This document shows, piece after piece, positions 27,549-37,050 of a stretch of DNA of 64,000 bases. The notes beneath the pieces were generated by a model. The model was given only the letters and a program-made list of their open reading frames with translations, was not told the origin of the DNA and ran no database searches. Source of the stretch: Bifidobacterium scaligerum (GTDB lineage: Bacteria > Actinomycetota > Actinomycetes > Actinomycetales > Bifidobacteriaceae); NCBI RefSeq assembly GCF_002802865.1, contig NZ_PGLQ01000007.1:1-64000 (forward strand), read 5' to 3'. The position numbers and the translations under genes are program-made. Position 1 is the stretch's first letter. Each line of letters begins with the position of its first letter.

Positions 27549-28381
27549 TTGAGTCACGTGCCAATACCGTGCCTCGCAAGATTGTGCGCACTATCGTGAC
27601 GCTGGGCTCGGCGATTCTGTGCGCTTTGCCGCTGTATTACGTTATTGTCAGCTCGTTCAAAACCAGTGTGGACATGACCAAGCATCCATTCGCGCTCCCG
27701 ACTGAATGGACATTCGCTAATTATGCCCAGGCCGTAGCGGACGGCTCGATTTGGACTGCCTTCCTGAATACGCTGATTGTTACTGTTTTCGGCGTGATTC
27801 TGCAGGTGGCTGTCGGCTCACTCGCCGCCTATGCCATGGTGCTGAAAAAGAACTGGCTTACAGTCGGCATGGGGGCCGTGTTGACCCTCGCGTTCTGTAT
27901 TCCTGTGCAATCCACGTTGCTGCCCTTGTACAAAATGGAGGGCACGTTGGGTATCGTCGACTCTCTTCCGGGCCTGATTGTGCTGTACCTAGCCGATTCG
28001 GCATTCTGCTACTACCTGATTGTCGGATACATGCGCAAATTGCCTACGGAGTTGTTTGAGGCTGCTCGTGTGGACGGCGCAAGTCCATTCCGCATCTACT
28101 GGCAGATTGTGCTCCCGCTCATTAGACCGATTCTTGCCACGGTGATTGTGTTCCAGACCTTGGCCGTGTGGAATGACTTCCTGCGCCCAAGCGTGTTCGT
28201 CTCCTCCGCCGAAAAATGCACGGTGGTGCTTCAGGTGTACAACGCGGTCAACGCTTTCTCTACGAACTGGCCGCTGTTCATGGCCATCACCTGTATAGCG
28301 CTTGCGCCGGTGGTCGTGTTCTTCATGTTCTGCCAGCGTTGGATTGTTTCTGGTCTGGTGGCCGGAGCGGTTAAGGGCTGA
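27545..28381 (+). CDS. Sugar ABC transporter permease (MalG type)
   Basis: A 278-residue partner permease. The EAA loop reads ELFEAARVDGASPFRIYWQIVLPL, and the first helix is followed by YYVIVSSFKT, typical of MalG-type CUT1 permeases. The start ATG overlaps the upstream stop, with AAGGAG just before it. Together with 25236 and 26625 it forms one importer without its own ATPase. Confidence 0.93.
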   Translation: MIESRANTVPRKIVRTIVTLGSAILCALPLYYVIVSSFKTSVDMTKHPFALPTEWTFANYAQAVADGSIWTAFLNTLIVTVFGVILQVAVGSLAAYAMVLKKNWLTVGMGAVLTLAFCIPVQSTLLPLYKMEGTLGIVDSLPGLIVLYLADSAFCYYLIVGYMRKLPTELFEAARVDGASPFRIYWQIVLPLIRPILATVIVFQTLAVWNDFLRPSVFVSSAEKCTVVLQVYNAVNAFSTNWPLFMAITCIALAPVVVFFMFCQRWIVSGLVAGAVKG

Positions 28382-28416
28382 GTCAAGACAGGCTGTTTCG
28401 AAAGGACAATGACGTC

Positions 28417-30006
28417 ATGACTGAGGTGTACCAACCGATTGAGGAGTTCACTGCGCCTGGGCCGACGCGTGATACCGGCAGCGTGATTGATGGGTATGTC
28501 AATGAGTTCAATTCCCATGATGAGGAACTGTATCCGCAGGATATCGCCAATAAGATGGCCGCTGACTGGATGAAGCGCGAGGTGCCGTTCTTCGAGTGCG
28601 CCGATCGACTTCTGGAGCGCGTGTACTACTTCCGCTGGTGGGTGTTTCGCAAGCACATCACGTCCACGCCTGAAGGTCGCATCATCTCGGAATTTCTGCC
28701 GAATGTGTATTGGGCAGGTCCTTATAACTCCATCAATTGCGCCAGCGGCCATCATATTGCCGAGGCTCGTTGGTTGCGTGATGGCAAGGATTTGGTGCGT
28801 AGTTATGTGAACTTCTGGTTCAGGGGACCAGGTGATGAACTGTCGTATTCATCGTGGGTTATTGATGCTGTCATGCGGTACGCCGAAATCCGTGATGACC
28901 GTGATTTTGCCATTGGTTTGTTGGATGAGTTCGTGCGTTTCTACCACACGGTGGAGGAGTGCAACATGACGCGCTACGGCTTGTTCTGGTCATACGACGA
29001 CCGTGATGCCATGGAAGATTCCATCTCCGGTTCCGGCCTGCGTCCCACACTTAATAGTTACATGGTAGGCAACGCGCGAGCCATTGCACGCATTGCCGGT
29101 TGGGCTGGGCGTGATGATCTGGTTGAAGAATATCGGGCGAAGGCCAGCGAGCTCATTCGTCTGATGCAAAGTGAGCTTTGGGATGACGAAGGCCGGTTCT
29201 TTAAGGTGCTGCCGCTGGACGACAAAGATGGTGTGTTGGATGCTATCGAGTTCGCCGATGTTGATCCCATGCGCAACGTGCGTGAAGAGATTGGCTATAT
29301 CCCATGGGCGTTCAATGTGGCCGACGCGCGCAACGAGGATGCGTGGCGATTCCTTGCGGATCCAGAGCACTTCGCTGGTGCGGCAGGTATTCGTACTGCC
29401 GAAATATGCCACCCTCGGTACATGAATCGCGACTCCGCCCACGAATGTCAGTGGAATGGACCGTGTTGGCCGTATGCCACCACCCAAACGCTTAATTCGA
29501 TGATTGCTGAAATTCGCTCTGGACGCAACGGAGTGACAGCTGACGATTTTATGCGTGAATTGCGCCGATACGCGGCAATCCATACTCGGCAGACCGCCGA
29601 GGGGGACATCGTCGATTGGATTGACGAAGATCTTGATGCCGATACCGGAGTCTGGATTTCTCGCGATCAGTTGGAAGCATGGGGTTGGCGCGAAGACAAA
29701 GGTGGGTATGAGCGCGGCAAAGACTACAACCATTCCGCTTTCTGCGATTTGATCATCTCCGGTCTGGCCGGCGTAAGAGTGGAGGATGAGTCGACGTCTT
29801 CGATGCTCATCGTTGAACCGCTCGCTGTGGAACATGCGATGCCGTATTGGAGATTGTTGGGATTGCCGGTAGGCGACACGACCATCGACATTTACTATGA
29901 CCAGATCGGTGACCGTTATGGTCACGGGCGTGGCCTGACGGTTATCCTCGACGGAGTCGTCTACCATGACGAAGCCAGCGCCCCCTGCGTTAGGGCAGCT
30001 TTGTGA
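28417..30006 (+). CDS. MGH1/GH63-like (alpha/alpha)6 glycoside hydrolase, substrate unknown
   Basis: A 529-residue cytoplasmic protein without a signal peptide, last gene of the ABC operon, so it should act on the imported sugar. Motifs look like the (alpha/alpha)6-barrel hydrolases related to mannosylglycerate hydrolase and GH63: SGSGLRPTLNSYMVGNARA, EIGYIPWAFN, QWNGPCWPYATTQTLNSM and YNHSAFCDLIISGLAGV. Candidate catalytic acids lie near these segments but I cannot assign them with certainty. The start at 28417 follows AAAGGA at about 12 bases. The specific GH family and the substrate are not known to me. Confidence 0.7.
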   Translation: MTEVYQPIEEFTAPGPTRDTGSVIDGYVNEFNSHDEELYPQDIANKMAADWMKREVPFFECADRLLERVYYFRWWVFRKHITSTPEGRIISEFLPNVYWAGPYNSINCASGHHIAEARWLRDGKDLVRSYVNFWFRGPGDELSYSSWVIDAVMRYAEIRDDRDFAIGLLDEFVRFYHTVEECNMTRYGLFWSYDDRDAMEDSISGSGLRPTLNSYMVGNARAIARIAGWAGRDDLVEEYRAKASELIRLMQSELWDDEGRFFKVLPLDDKDGVLDAIEFADVDPMRNVREEIGYIPWAFNVADARNEDAWRFLADPEHFAGAAGIRTAEICHPRYMNRDSAHECQWNGPCWPYATTQTLNSMIAEIRSGRNGVTADDFMRELRRYAAIHTRQTAEGDIVDWIDEDLDADTGVWISRDQLEAWGWREDKGGYERGKDYNHSAFCDLIISGLAGVRVEDESTSSMLIVEPLAVEHAMPYWRLLGLPVGDTTIDIYYDQIGDRYGHGRGLTVILDGVVYHDEASAPCVRAAL

Positions 30007-30314
30007 TGTTTTGCCGATGCGTCGATTCGTCGATTCGCCGATGCGTCGATGTGCCGGTGCGAGGAGCGTCATGGATGAATGAATAGGCTCGGCAACGTGT
30101 GTTTTTGTCCAGCTGCCAAGGCTATCCGTGTTACAAGGGGCTGATTTCTGCCCTCGCGGAATATCTGTCTCGTCTACGAAGGGCTGCCGGCCAAGCAGAG
30201 GCACTCCACCCGCAATGCGTCACGCCCACTGTGCATGTGCATGTGCATGTAGGTGCATGTAGTGACGCATCGCGAGTGAAAAGCCATGAAGAAAACCCGA
30301 GCTGCCGGTTATGG
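30007..30314. repeat. Intergenic repeats, including repeat element copy B
   Basis: Three repeat types fill this gap. At 30012-30057 there is a degenerate tandem run of GATGCGTCGATTC-like units. At 30128-30207 there is a copy of the element seen at 23722, about 80% identical over 80 bases but without its right inverted arm. At 30213-30283 an inverted pair ATGCGTCAC/GTGACGCAT encloses several GTGCAT units. No gene is seen, and no clear terminator for either neighbour. Confidence 0.7.
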
Positions 30315-32264
30315 TCAGCGCGTGGAGCGTAGTTCGCGGAACGTCACGGTGCCAGTGCCAGCGCCGTGCAGTCCGGTCACTGTCGGCGCAGTCACAAAGA
30401 CCGGATCGTTGACGGTGCTGCAGTCGAACAGCACAGCACCCACATCCTCACCGTTATTGACGAACACTTCGGCGACGCCATGGTCGTAGAACACCTCCAC
30501 ACGGTTCACCTGTTCGGTGACGGAGACGTAATCACAACCGTCGGTCGGCAGTCCGGTGGTGGTCAGGTGTACCGCCTTGCCGTCGCTTGCCAGCTTCAGC
30601 GAAGCCTGCGTCATAGTGCCGTCGCTCTGCTTGCGTAGGCCGGAAACCAGCGTCATGGTAAACGACTGATTCGCTTCAGGGATGATGTTTGCGTAGTACG
30701 CATGATTCGGAACGTTCACGCGCAGTTCGCGCCCGCTATCAGTGCCGTCAGTCGCGTCCGGAGTGAGCTCGCCGCCGATCAGCAGATCGTAAACCTCCTG
30801 AATCGGGCGAGAGTGCAGTCGTCCGTCCACCACATGCAGTTCGCGCGGCAAACTCATCACGCCGTTGGCGTAGTCGTTACGTTCGATACGTACGCCGAAC
30901 CAGTCGCACAGCCAGCCGATGGCGATGCGACGATCGGACTGGCTGCCGTCCGCCGCCGTGTGCCGATCACGGAAGGACTGTACTGCGTAATAACACGATC
31001 CGAAATCGCACCAGCCGGCCTGCTCCACATCGAATCGTGGAGAGCCGGCCGGCTCCACGACTGAGCCGGTGTACCAGCGAATCGGCTGGAATCGACCGGT
31101 CGTATCGTGCAATTTCATCACCGAACCGATGGCCACGGCCGAACCGTCTACGCTGAACGTGTCCGGGCATTCGTAGGTGTACGCCTCGGGAAGGCCGGTT
31201 TCGAACAGCAACGGGCCAGCGTATTCCCATGTGGCGTTGTCCAGATTGGAGTCGGTGGCGCGGAACAGGGCGAGCGTCGGAATGCGAGAGAGGTCGGGGG
31301 TCTGCTCGCCGGCCGCTGCAGTCGTGCTTTCGCCATACCAATAGGTGCCGGATGGACGCGGTGCCGAGCCGATTTCGCCAGCGGCAGGTGCCTGTTCGGC
31401 CGGCAGGTTCGTGGCGACCACGATGGTCGGAACGCCGGCTGTCGTGGTGCTGCTGTTCGTCTCGCCGTCCGGCGCGTCAGTCAGCAATGTGTCGTCGGCT
31501 TTCGGATCGCGGAAGTCCGGTCCGAAATCATCGCCCGGACGACGAATCACGGTGGTTTCAGTGCCGAACGTCAGTCCGTCGGTGCTGACGGCCGTGGTCT
31601 GTTCTTCGATGACCGAGCGCGGATCTCCTCGACGCTCCCAGTGACGGGTCAGGAAGATGCGGATGGCGCTCGCCTGATCGCCTGGCACGATGCGGCCGGA
31701 TTCGTCCACGGTGACCGCGGAGCCGGAGAACGCGCCGCCGGCCAGCGACCCGTCGCGCGATAGATCCGGTTGCGGCAGCAGCGCGATCGGCAGATCGACC
31801 CAGTGCATCAGGTCATGGCTGACCGCATGGCCCCAATGCATGCTGTCCCACTCCCAGCCGTAGGGGTTGTACTGGTAGAACATGTGGTAGCGGCCTTGGA
31901 AACGGCAGAGGCCGTTCGGGTCGTTCATCCAGTGCTGTGCCGGCTCGAAATGTGCGCGCGGTCGATGCGCGGTGGCTCGAGTATCCGAAGTGATGATGCG
32001 GATGCCGCGGTCGATCAGATTCTCGCCGCCGGTCAGGTACGCGAATCCCAGCTCCAGTCCTTCGCAATGCAGCTCGTACTGTTCGCCGGGGGTGATGGGT
32101 AGCGTCAGTTTCGCGCGACGATCGGCTGCGGTAAGGCTCGCCTCCACCGGCTGCGCACTGCCGCTGACTGGTGTGAGACGAATGATGCCGGGGGTTTCGC
32201 CGTCGCCGGCGTATGATGCGAACGCTTCGCATGCAGTGTAGTTATCGGTGTTGATGATGGTCAT
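30315..32264 (-). CDS. Beta-fructofuranosidase (GH32) with N-terminal extra domain
   Basis: A 649-residue GH32 enzyme that should release fructose from sucrose or short fructans. The nucleophile motif WMNDPNG has Asp115, the transition-state motif is RDP at 252-254, and the acid/base motif YEC has Glu365. A C-terminal beta-sandwich ends with FVNNGEDVGAVLF-type strands. The first 110 residues before WMNDPNG form an extra beta-rich segment not found in minimal GH32 enzymes. There is no signal peptide, so it acts inside the cell on sugars brought in by the ABC system encoded just upstream. AAGGAGA lies 6 bases before the ATG. Confidence 0.92.
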   Translation of the reverse strand: MTIINTDNYTACEAFASYAGDGETPGIIRLTPVSGSAQPVEASLTAADRRAKLTLPITPGEQYELHCEGLELGFAYLTGGENLIDRGIRIITSDTRATAHRPRAHFEPAQHWMNDPNGLCRFQGRYHMFYQYNPYGWEWDSMHWGHAVSHDLMHWVDLPIALLPQPDLSRDGSLAGGAFSGSAVTVDESGRIVPGDQASAIRIFLTRHWERRGDPRSVIEEQTTAVSTDGLTFGTETTVIRRPGDDFGPDFRDPKADDTLLTDAPDGETNSSTTTAGVPTIVVATNLPAEQAPAAGEIGSAPRPSGTYWYGESTTAAAGEQTPDLSRIPTLALFRATDSNLDNATWEYAGPLLFETGLPEAYTYECPDTFSVDGSAVAIGSVMKLHDTTGRFQPIRWYTGSVVEPAGSPRFDVEQAGWCDFGSCYYAVQSFRDRHTAADGSQSDRRIAIGWLCDWFGVRIERNDYANGVMSLPRELHVVDGRLHSRPIQEVYDLLIGGELTPDATDGTDSGRELRVNVPNHAYYANIIPEANQSFTMTLVSGLRKQSDGTMTQASLKLASDGKAVHLTTTGLPTDGCDYVSVTEQVNRVEVFYDHGVAEVFVNNGEDVGAVLFDCSTVNDPVFVTAPTVTGLHGAGTGTVTFRELRSTR

Positions 32265-32323
32265 TGTGGTCTCCTTTGACGTATGCGTTGACGCGTGCAA
32301 CTATTTCGTGCGATACGAATAAT

Positions 32324-32357
32324 GCCGGATGGGAGAAAAGGGGAAAACCCATCCGGC
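32324..32357 (-). terminator. Hairpin between permease and GH32 genes
   Basis: A perfect 10-bp stem (GCCGGATGGG with complement at 32348-32357) has a pyrimidine-rich loop on the minus strand. A second stem lies at about 32370-32421 (CGACTGC/GCAGTCG). These could reduce read-through or protect mRNA ends, giving different expression of transporter and enzyme. Confidence 0.5.
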
Positions 32358-32436
32358 AAGTATGTGGTCGACTGCAATCGAGGCAGGCGCAGCGGTCCGG
32401 TTAGCCCCGACCGCAGTCGAAGTATGTGGTGTGATT

Positions 32437-33378
32437 TCAGCCCTTTACTCCCGTCGAGGCGATGGAGCTGACGAATTGCTTTTGGAAGAGGACGAAGACG
32501 ATGATGATCGGGACGGTGATCAGCGAGCTGTAGGCCATGATCTGACCCCACGAGGTGGTCATTTGCTGGAAATACTGCACGCCGATCATCACCGGGCGCA
32601 GATTCTCGGACTGCACCACCATCAGCGGCCAGACGTACTGGTTCCACATGGGCAGGAAGCTCAGGATCACCACGGTGGCGGTGGCAGGTCCGGACAGCGG
32701 CATGATGATACGCGAGTAGATGCGGAACCATCCGGCACCATCCACGCGGGCGGCCTCATCGAGGTCCTTCGGAATCGTCTCGAAGTACTGCATGTACAGG
32801 TAGACGGAGAAGGCGTTGGCGATGAACGGCACGATCTGCACGGGCAGAGTATCGATCCATCCGCGGGTGAAGTACAGGCCGAACTGGTCCACCACCGGGC
32901 GCGGCAGCTGGTTGACCCACCACAGCAGCGGGATGGCGTAGGTTTCGAACGGCACCATCAGTGTGGCCAGAATGAAGGTGAAGATGACCTTCTTGCCACG
33001 CACCTCAAGACGCTGCAGAGCGAAGGCCGCCATCGAGTTGACAATCACGCCGAGCACCACGGTAACCACGGTGATGATCACCGAGTTCATCAGGAAGGTG
33101 GCGGCGGGCACGCGGGTGAACACCTGCGCGTAGTTGTCGAGCGAAATGTGCCCCACCGGCAGGAACGCCTTGAAGGAGCCGAGATCGGCCATGATCTCAT
33201 CGTCCGGCTTGAAGGAGCTGACCACCATGAAGATCAGCGGGAAAGCGAACAGGCAGGCGAACAGGATGCGGACGATCCATCCGCCTACGGACAGGCGGTT
33301 GTGCTTATAGGCGACCTTTTTGGCGGCCTTGGCCGCGAGCTTGTCGTGAGCGGCCATCGAAGTAGTTGCGTTGCTCAT
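32437..33378 (-). CDS. Fructan/sucrose ABC transporter permease (MalG type)
   Basis: A 313-residue permease with six predicted helices and the EAA loop DLDEAARVDGAGWFRIYSRIIMPL. A basic, Ala/Lys-rich N-terminal tail of about 35 residues precedes the first helix. AAGGA precedes the ATG. Its gene lies 30 bases after the companion permease. Confidence 0.93.
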   Translation of the reverse strand: MSNATTSMAAHDKLAAKAAKKVAYKHNRLSVGGWIVRILFACLFAFPLIFMVVSSFKPDDEIMADLGSFKAFLPVGHISLDNYAQVFTRVPAATFLMNSVIITVVTVVLGVIVNSMAAFALQRLEVRGKKVIFTFILATLMVPFETYAIPLLWWVNQLPRPVVDQFGLYFTRGWIDTLPVQIVPFIANAFSVYLYMQYFETIPKDLDEAARVDGAGWFRIYSRIIMPLSGPATATVVILSFLPMWNQYVWPLMVVQSENLRPVMIGVQYFQQMTTSWGQIMAYSSLITVPIIIVFVLFQKQFVSSIASTGVKG

Positions 33379-33408
33379 CGTTGAATCCTTAATCTCAAGT
33401 CTTTTCGA

Positions 33409-34326
33409 TTACTTCTCGCGGGTCAGGTAGCGCTGGATGGCGGTGATGACCATGATGATGCAGAAGAACACGAGCGTGATCGCGGAGGCGTAGCCCATCT
33501 CCTGCTGCTGGAAGCCGGAGCGCACGGCCTCGAATACCACGGTGGTGGTGGCGTCGCGCGGGCCGCCCTGAGTCATCACGTTGATCTGGGTGAACAGGCT
33601 CATAGCCGCGATGGTGATGGTGATCAGAATCATGTTGCGCGTGGAGCGCAGGCCCGGCCAAGTCACGTTCTTGAACTGTTCCCAAGCGCTGCAGCCGTCC
33701 AGCTCGGCGGCCTCGTACAGTTCGCCTGGGATGGTCTGCAGACCGGACAGCCAGATGAGCATATGCTGGCCGACCGCTTGCCAGATGGACATCACGATGA
33801 TGGCGCCCATCGCGGTGCGTGGGTCGTTGAGCCAGTCCACGGCCTGCCAGTGGCCGAAGGTGAGCTTGGACATCACCTGATTGAGCATGCCGTCGTTCTG
33901 GTAGATGAACATCCACAGCAGGGAGACCACCACCATGGAGGTCACCACGGGCAGGAAGTAGACCGTACGGAAGAACACGGAGGAGCGTACCTGCTTGTTG
34001 ATGAGCACGGCCAGCAGCAGGCCGAGTCCGGCCTGAACCGGCACTACGACCACGGCGAACACCGCAACGTTGCGCAGTGCGAACCAGAACGTGGGATCGG
34101 AGAACAGTCGGGTGAAGTTCTCGAAACCGATGAATCGGGTCGGATTCGGGCTGATGGTGCGGGCGTTGGTGAACGCCAGGCCGAACGCCAGCAGCACCGG
34201 GATGCCGATGAACAGCAGCAGAAGCAGGGATGCCGGCAGCAGCATGCCCCAGCCGACGGCGTTCTCGTGACGCTGTTCGGCGGTACGCTTGTTGGTCGCC
34301 ACAGGGGTTTTGGTGGTACTAGTCAT
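33409..34326 (-). CDS. Fructan/sucrose ABC transporter permease (MalF type)
   Basis: A 305-residue permease with the EAA loop GELYEAAELDGCSAWEQFKNVTWPGL. AAGGGA lies 7 bases before the ATG. It is the middle gene of a binding protein-permease-permease-GH32 operon and needs a shared ATPase encoded elsewhere. Confidence 0.93.
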   Translation of the reverse strand: MTSTTKTPVATNKRTAEQRHENAVGWGMLLPASLLLLLFIGIPVLLAFGLAFTNARTISPNPTRFIGFENFTRLFSDPTFWFALRNVAVFAVVVVPVQAGLGLLLAVLINKQVRSSVFFRTVYFLPVVTSMVVVSLLWMFIYQNDGMLNQVMSKLTFGHWQAVDWLNDPRTAMGAIIVMSIWQAVGQHMLIWLSGLQTIPGELYEAAELDGCSAWEQFKNVTWPGLRSTRNMILITITIAAMSLFTQINVMTQGGPRDATTTVVFEAVRSGFQQQEMGYASAITLVFFCIIMVITAIQRYLTREK

Positions 34327-34353
34327 GATGATTCCCTTTGAAGTCGCTTTCGA

Positions 34354-35679
34354 TCAGTTCTTCCGGTAACCGTCGGCACCCTGAATGTTGCCGTCGATAT
34401 GATTGACTGCTTTGTCGAGCCACGTATTGACGTCGGCGCCGTTCATGATGTCGCCGATGGTCTTGCGGAACTCAGTGGAGATGAAGTTGTAGGCCGGGGT
34501 CTCAGGACGCATCTTGACGTATTTCTCGGAGATCTCGGTGAAGATCTGCATATCGCCGCCCTTGGCGAACGGCTTGACCATCTGCTGAGCGGCCTTGGTG
34601 GTCGGGATGTTCATGCCGGCGCTCGCCATGTTGGCGATGTACTTGTCCTGCAGCGAGAAGCGGATGTAGTCCTGCGCGGCCGCCTTGTTCGGGCAGGTGG
34701 GGGTCATGCCGACCGTCCAGGAACCGCCGCCGGTGACGGAGCCGTGGCCGAAGTCGGTCATCGGCATCACGACGATGTCGTCGTAATCCTTGGCGTACTT
34801 CTGGAAGGTGCTCATCGACCAGATGCCGCCGTAGAGCAGGCCGGACTTGTTGTTCACGAAGTCGAGGGCCGTGTCGGAGCCGCCCTTGGAGGAGATGTAG
34901 CCCTTGGCCACGAGATCGCGCATCCAGTTGGCGAACGCCTTGCCCTCCTTGCCGTTGAGCACGCCGTCCGCGCTCTGGTAATCCTTGCGGTTGACGAGGT
35001 CGCCGCCGAAGGACTGCAGGATTGGTGCGTAGGCGTAGGCATACCATTCGCTCTTGTTGTCGGCGGTGCCGATCTCGAACGGGTAGTTCCATTCGCCGGT
35101 GGCCTTGAGTTTGGCCAGTGCGTCGTCCATCTCGTCCTTGGTCCACGGCTTGTCCACCGTGGCGATGCGGATGCCGAGCTTCTTGAGTACGGATTTGCGG
35201 GCGAACAGGGCCACGGTGGCATCGAAGTAGCCTACGGTATACACCTTGTCGTTCCACTTGCCGGTGGCGGAGGGGATGAGGTCCTTGGTGCGCTTGAGCA
35301 ACGCCTCGTCGGTGAGCGGGTCGAGGATGTTGGCCCAGGCCCAGTACGGGGTGTTCGGCTGGTCCACGTCCACCAGGCAGGGCAGGTTGTTGGCGGAGGA
35401 TGCGGAGATCACCGAATCGTTGTACGAGCTCTGTGGGAAGGACTGCAGTTTGATGGTGGCCTTCTTGTCCGGGCTGGCGTTGTAGTCGTCGATGATCTGC
35501 TGCACGCCTGCGAGCTCGGCTTCGCTGCCGGCCGTATGCGTCCAGATGGTGATTTCGTTGGCGTTGGCCTTGGCCGCGGCGCGGGCTGCTTCGCCGCAGC
35601 CTCCTACAGTGACAAGGCTGGCGATGGCGAGTGACGCTGCCAAAGCCTTGAGCGCTGTATTTCTGATGGTGTGGGGCAT
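34354..35679 (-). CDS. Sugar ABC transporter substrate-binding lipoprotein, probably for fructo-oligosaccharides
   Basis: A 441-residue solute-binding lipoprotein. The signal ends in VTVGGCGE, giving a lipobox cysteine near residue 28. The mature part begins EITIWTHTAGSEAELAGVQQIIDDYN, typical of CUT1 binding proteins. The start at 35679 follows GGAGGAG; the longer open frame to 35850 is not supported. Substrate is inferred from the GH32 gene in the operon. Confidence 0.9.
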   Translation of the reverse strand: MPHTIRNTALKALAASLAIASLVTVGGCGEAARAAAKANANEITIWTHTAGSEAELAGVQQIIDDYNASPDKKATIKLQSFPQSSYNDSVISASSANNLPCLVDVDQPNTPYWAWANILDPLTDEALLKRTKDLIPSATGKWNDKVYTVGYFDATVALFARKSVLKKLGIRIATVDKPWTKDEMDDALAKLKATGEWNYPFEIGTADNKSEWYAYAYAPILQSFGGDLVNRKDYQSADGVLNGKEGKAFANWMRDLVAKGYISSKGGSDTALDFVNNKSGLLYGGIWSMSTFQKYAKDYDDIVVMPMTDFGHGSVTGGGSWTVGMTPTCPNKAAAQDYIRFSLQDKYIANMASAGMNIPTTKAAQQMVKPFAKGGDMQIFTEISEKYVKMRPETPAYNFISTEFRKTIGDIMNGADVNTWLDKAVNHIDGNIQGADGYRKN

Positions 35680-35725
35680 GGTGCTCCTCCTTCTGTTTCT
35701 CCTGTTTGTCTTACTCAGTAATGTC

Positions 35726-35757
35726 TCGAACCGGTTCGATGCTGGGTTGCGCGCAAC
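35726..35757 (-). promoter_or_regulatory. Operators upstream of the fructan binding-protein gene
   Basis: A perfect 14-base palindrome TCGAACCGGTTCGA (35726-35739) and a perfect 12-base palindrome GTTGCGCGCAAC (35746-35757) lie in the gap between lacI and the binding-protein gene. The first closely matches TATCGAACCGGTTTGATA upstream of the amylosucrase-like gene. LacI-type repressors bind such centre-CG palindromes. Confidence 0.7.
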
Positions 35758-35878
35758 GCTCTGCGGCATCGGCGGTAAAAAATGTGAACTCGAATGCTCT
35801 AGGCGAGGTGTTGACGGATGGATTCGTCGGCGCCTTCGCCGTTGGCCCATGCTGTGGCGCCGTTTGCCTCCGGCTGGA

Positions 35879-36946
35879 CTACTGCCGTTTCGGCCGCACC
35901 CAAGATTGTTTGATGCGCAGTTGGCACTCGATTTGCGGCGAATGTTCGCTCAACGGCGGCGGCTGGACCTTGTCGACCGGGTATCCGGTTTTCGGGAATG
36001 GCGTCGGCTCTTTGCCTTCGATCATCGAAACCAGTTTGCCGACCGCCCAATAGCCCATTTCATAATGAGGCAGTTCCACGGTGGACAGTGCCGGGTCCAG
36101 CGCTTCGGCGATGACCTGGTGATTGTCCACGCCGACCACCGCGATATCTTTGCCGGGCGTCAATCCGCGACGGGCCGCTTCGGAGTAGATGGCCCAGGCG
36201 CGGGTGTCGTTGAAGCAGAAGAATCCATCTACGTCCGGATGACGGTCGAAGAACGCCGGCATGCGAGCTGCGGCGTCGCTTCCGGTGTCCACGTTGATCA
36301 TGAGTTCCGGGTCATAGGGAATGCCGCGATCGGCCAGGGCATCCACATATCCGGACAGGCGCCCGGGCTGGGCGACCATATTGTGTATGGTGCCCACGTA
36401 AGCGATGCGCCGGCAGCCGGCTTCGATGAGATGGTTGGTGGCCGTGTAGCCGATGCTGTGTTCGTCCGGCACGATGCTGGGTGCCGATCCGGAGGCATCC
36501 GTGGAGTCGGCGAGCACCACCTTGCAATCCTGCAGTGAGTCGGGCAGCGTGGTCTTTTGATTGAACATGCGTGCGTAAATGAAGCCGTCCACCCCGAACT
36601 GGCGCAGGGAGAGAATCTCGCGGTCGGATTCTTTCGCGCCGTTCTTGATGTTGGCCATGACGAGCAGATAGCCGAGTGCCCGGGCGGCGTCCTGCGCGCC
36701 TTCGATCATGCGCCCGGCGAACGGAGTGGTGGCTACTTCGTCGCTCAAGAGACCGATGGTGTGGCTGCTGTTGGTGCGTAGGCCGCTGGCGAAGCGGTTG
36801 GTCAGATATCCCATATCCGTGGCGATCGCGCGGATGTGGCTTGCGACGTCCGCGCTGATGCGTCCGGCGTCGCGATTGTTGAGCACGAGCGAAACGGAAG
36901 ATACGGAGACTCCGGCACGGGCGGCAATCTGTTTCATGGTGACCAT
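35879..36946 (-). CDS. LacI-family regulator of the fructan operon
   Basis: A 355-residue LacI repressor. The HTH is VTMKQIAARAGVSVSSVSLVLNN, and the hinge and sugar-binding domain follow (IGLLSDEV, then VAVVGVDNHQVIAEALDPALSTVELPHYEMG). AAGGAGG lies 7 bases before the ATG. It is transcribed in the same direction as the operon it heads, 199 bases upstream of the binding-protein gene. Palindromes of the form TTGAC-GTCAA lie upstream of it and may be autoregulatory sites. Confidence 0.92.
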   Translation of the reverse strand: MVTMKQIAARAGVSVSSVSLVLNNRDAGRISADVASHIRAIATDMGYLTNRFASGLRTNSSHTIGLLSDEVATTPFAGRMIEGAQDAARALGYLLVMANIKNGAKESDREILSLRQFGVDGFIYARMFNQKTTLPDSLQDCKVVLADSTDASGSAPSIVPDEHSIGYTATNHLIEAGCRRIAYVGTIHNMVAQPGRLSGYVDALADRGIPYDPELMINVDTGSDAAARMPAFFDRHPDVDGFFCFNDTRAWAIYSEAARRGLTPGKDIAVVGVDNHQVIAEALDPALSTVELPHYEMGYWAVGKLVSMIEGKEPTPFPKTGYPVDKVQPPPLSEHSPQIECQLRIKQSWVRPKRQ

Positions 36947-37050
36947 GGTTTTGCCTCCTTGCTTCTAGTTGCTTCGTTGGTTGCGGCTTCGCGATGATGA
37001 AGCTGTCCTTCATTGGCTCGTTGTGTTAACAACGTTAAAAAGTCAAAAAG

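Noticed and set aside
30213..30283. CRISPR-like array of GTGCAT units
   Set aside because: The units are 6-12 bases long with no spacers; a simple sequence repeat inside an inverted pair.
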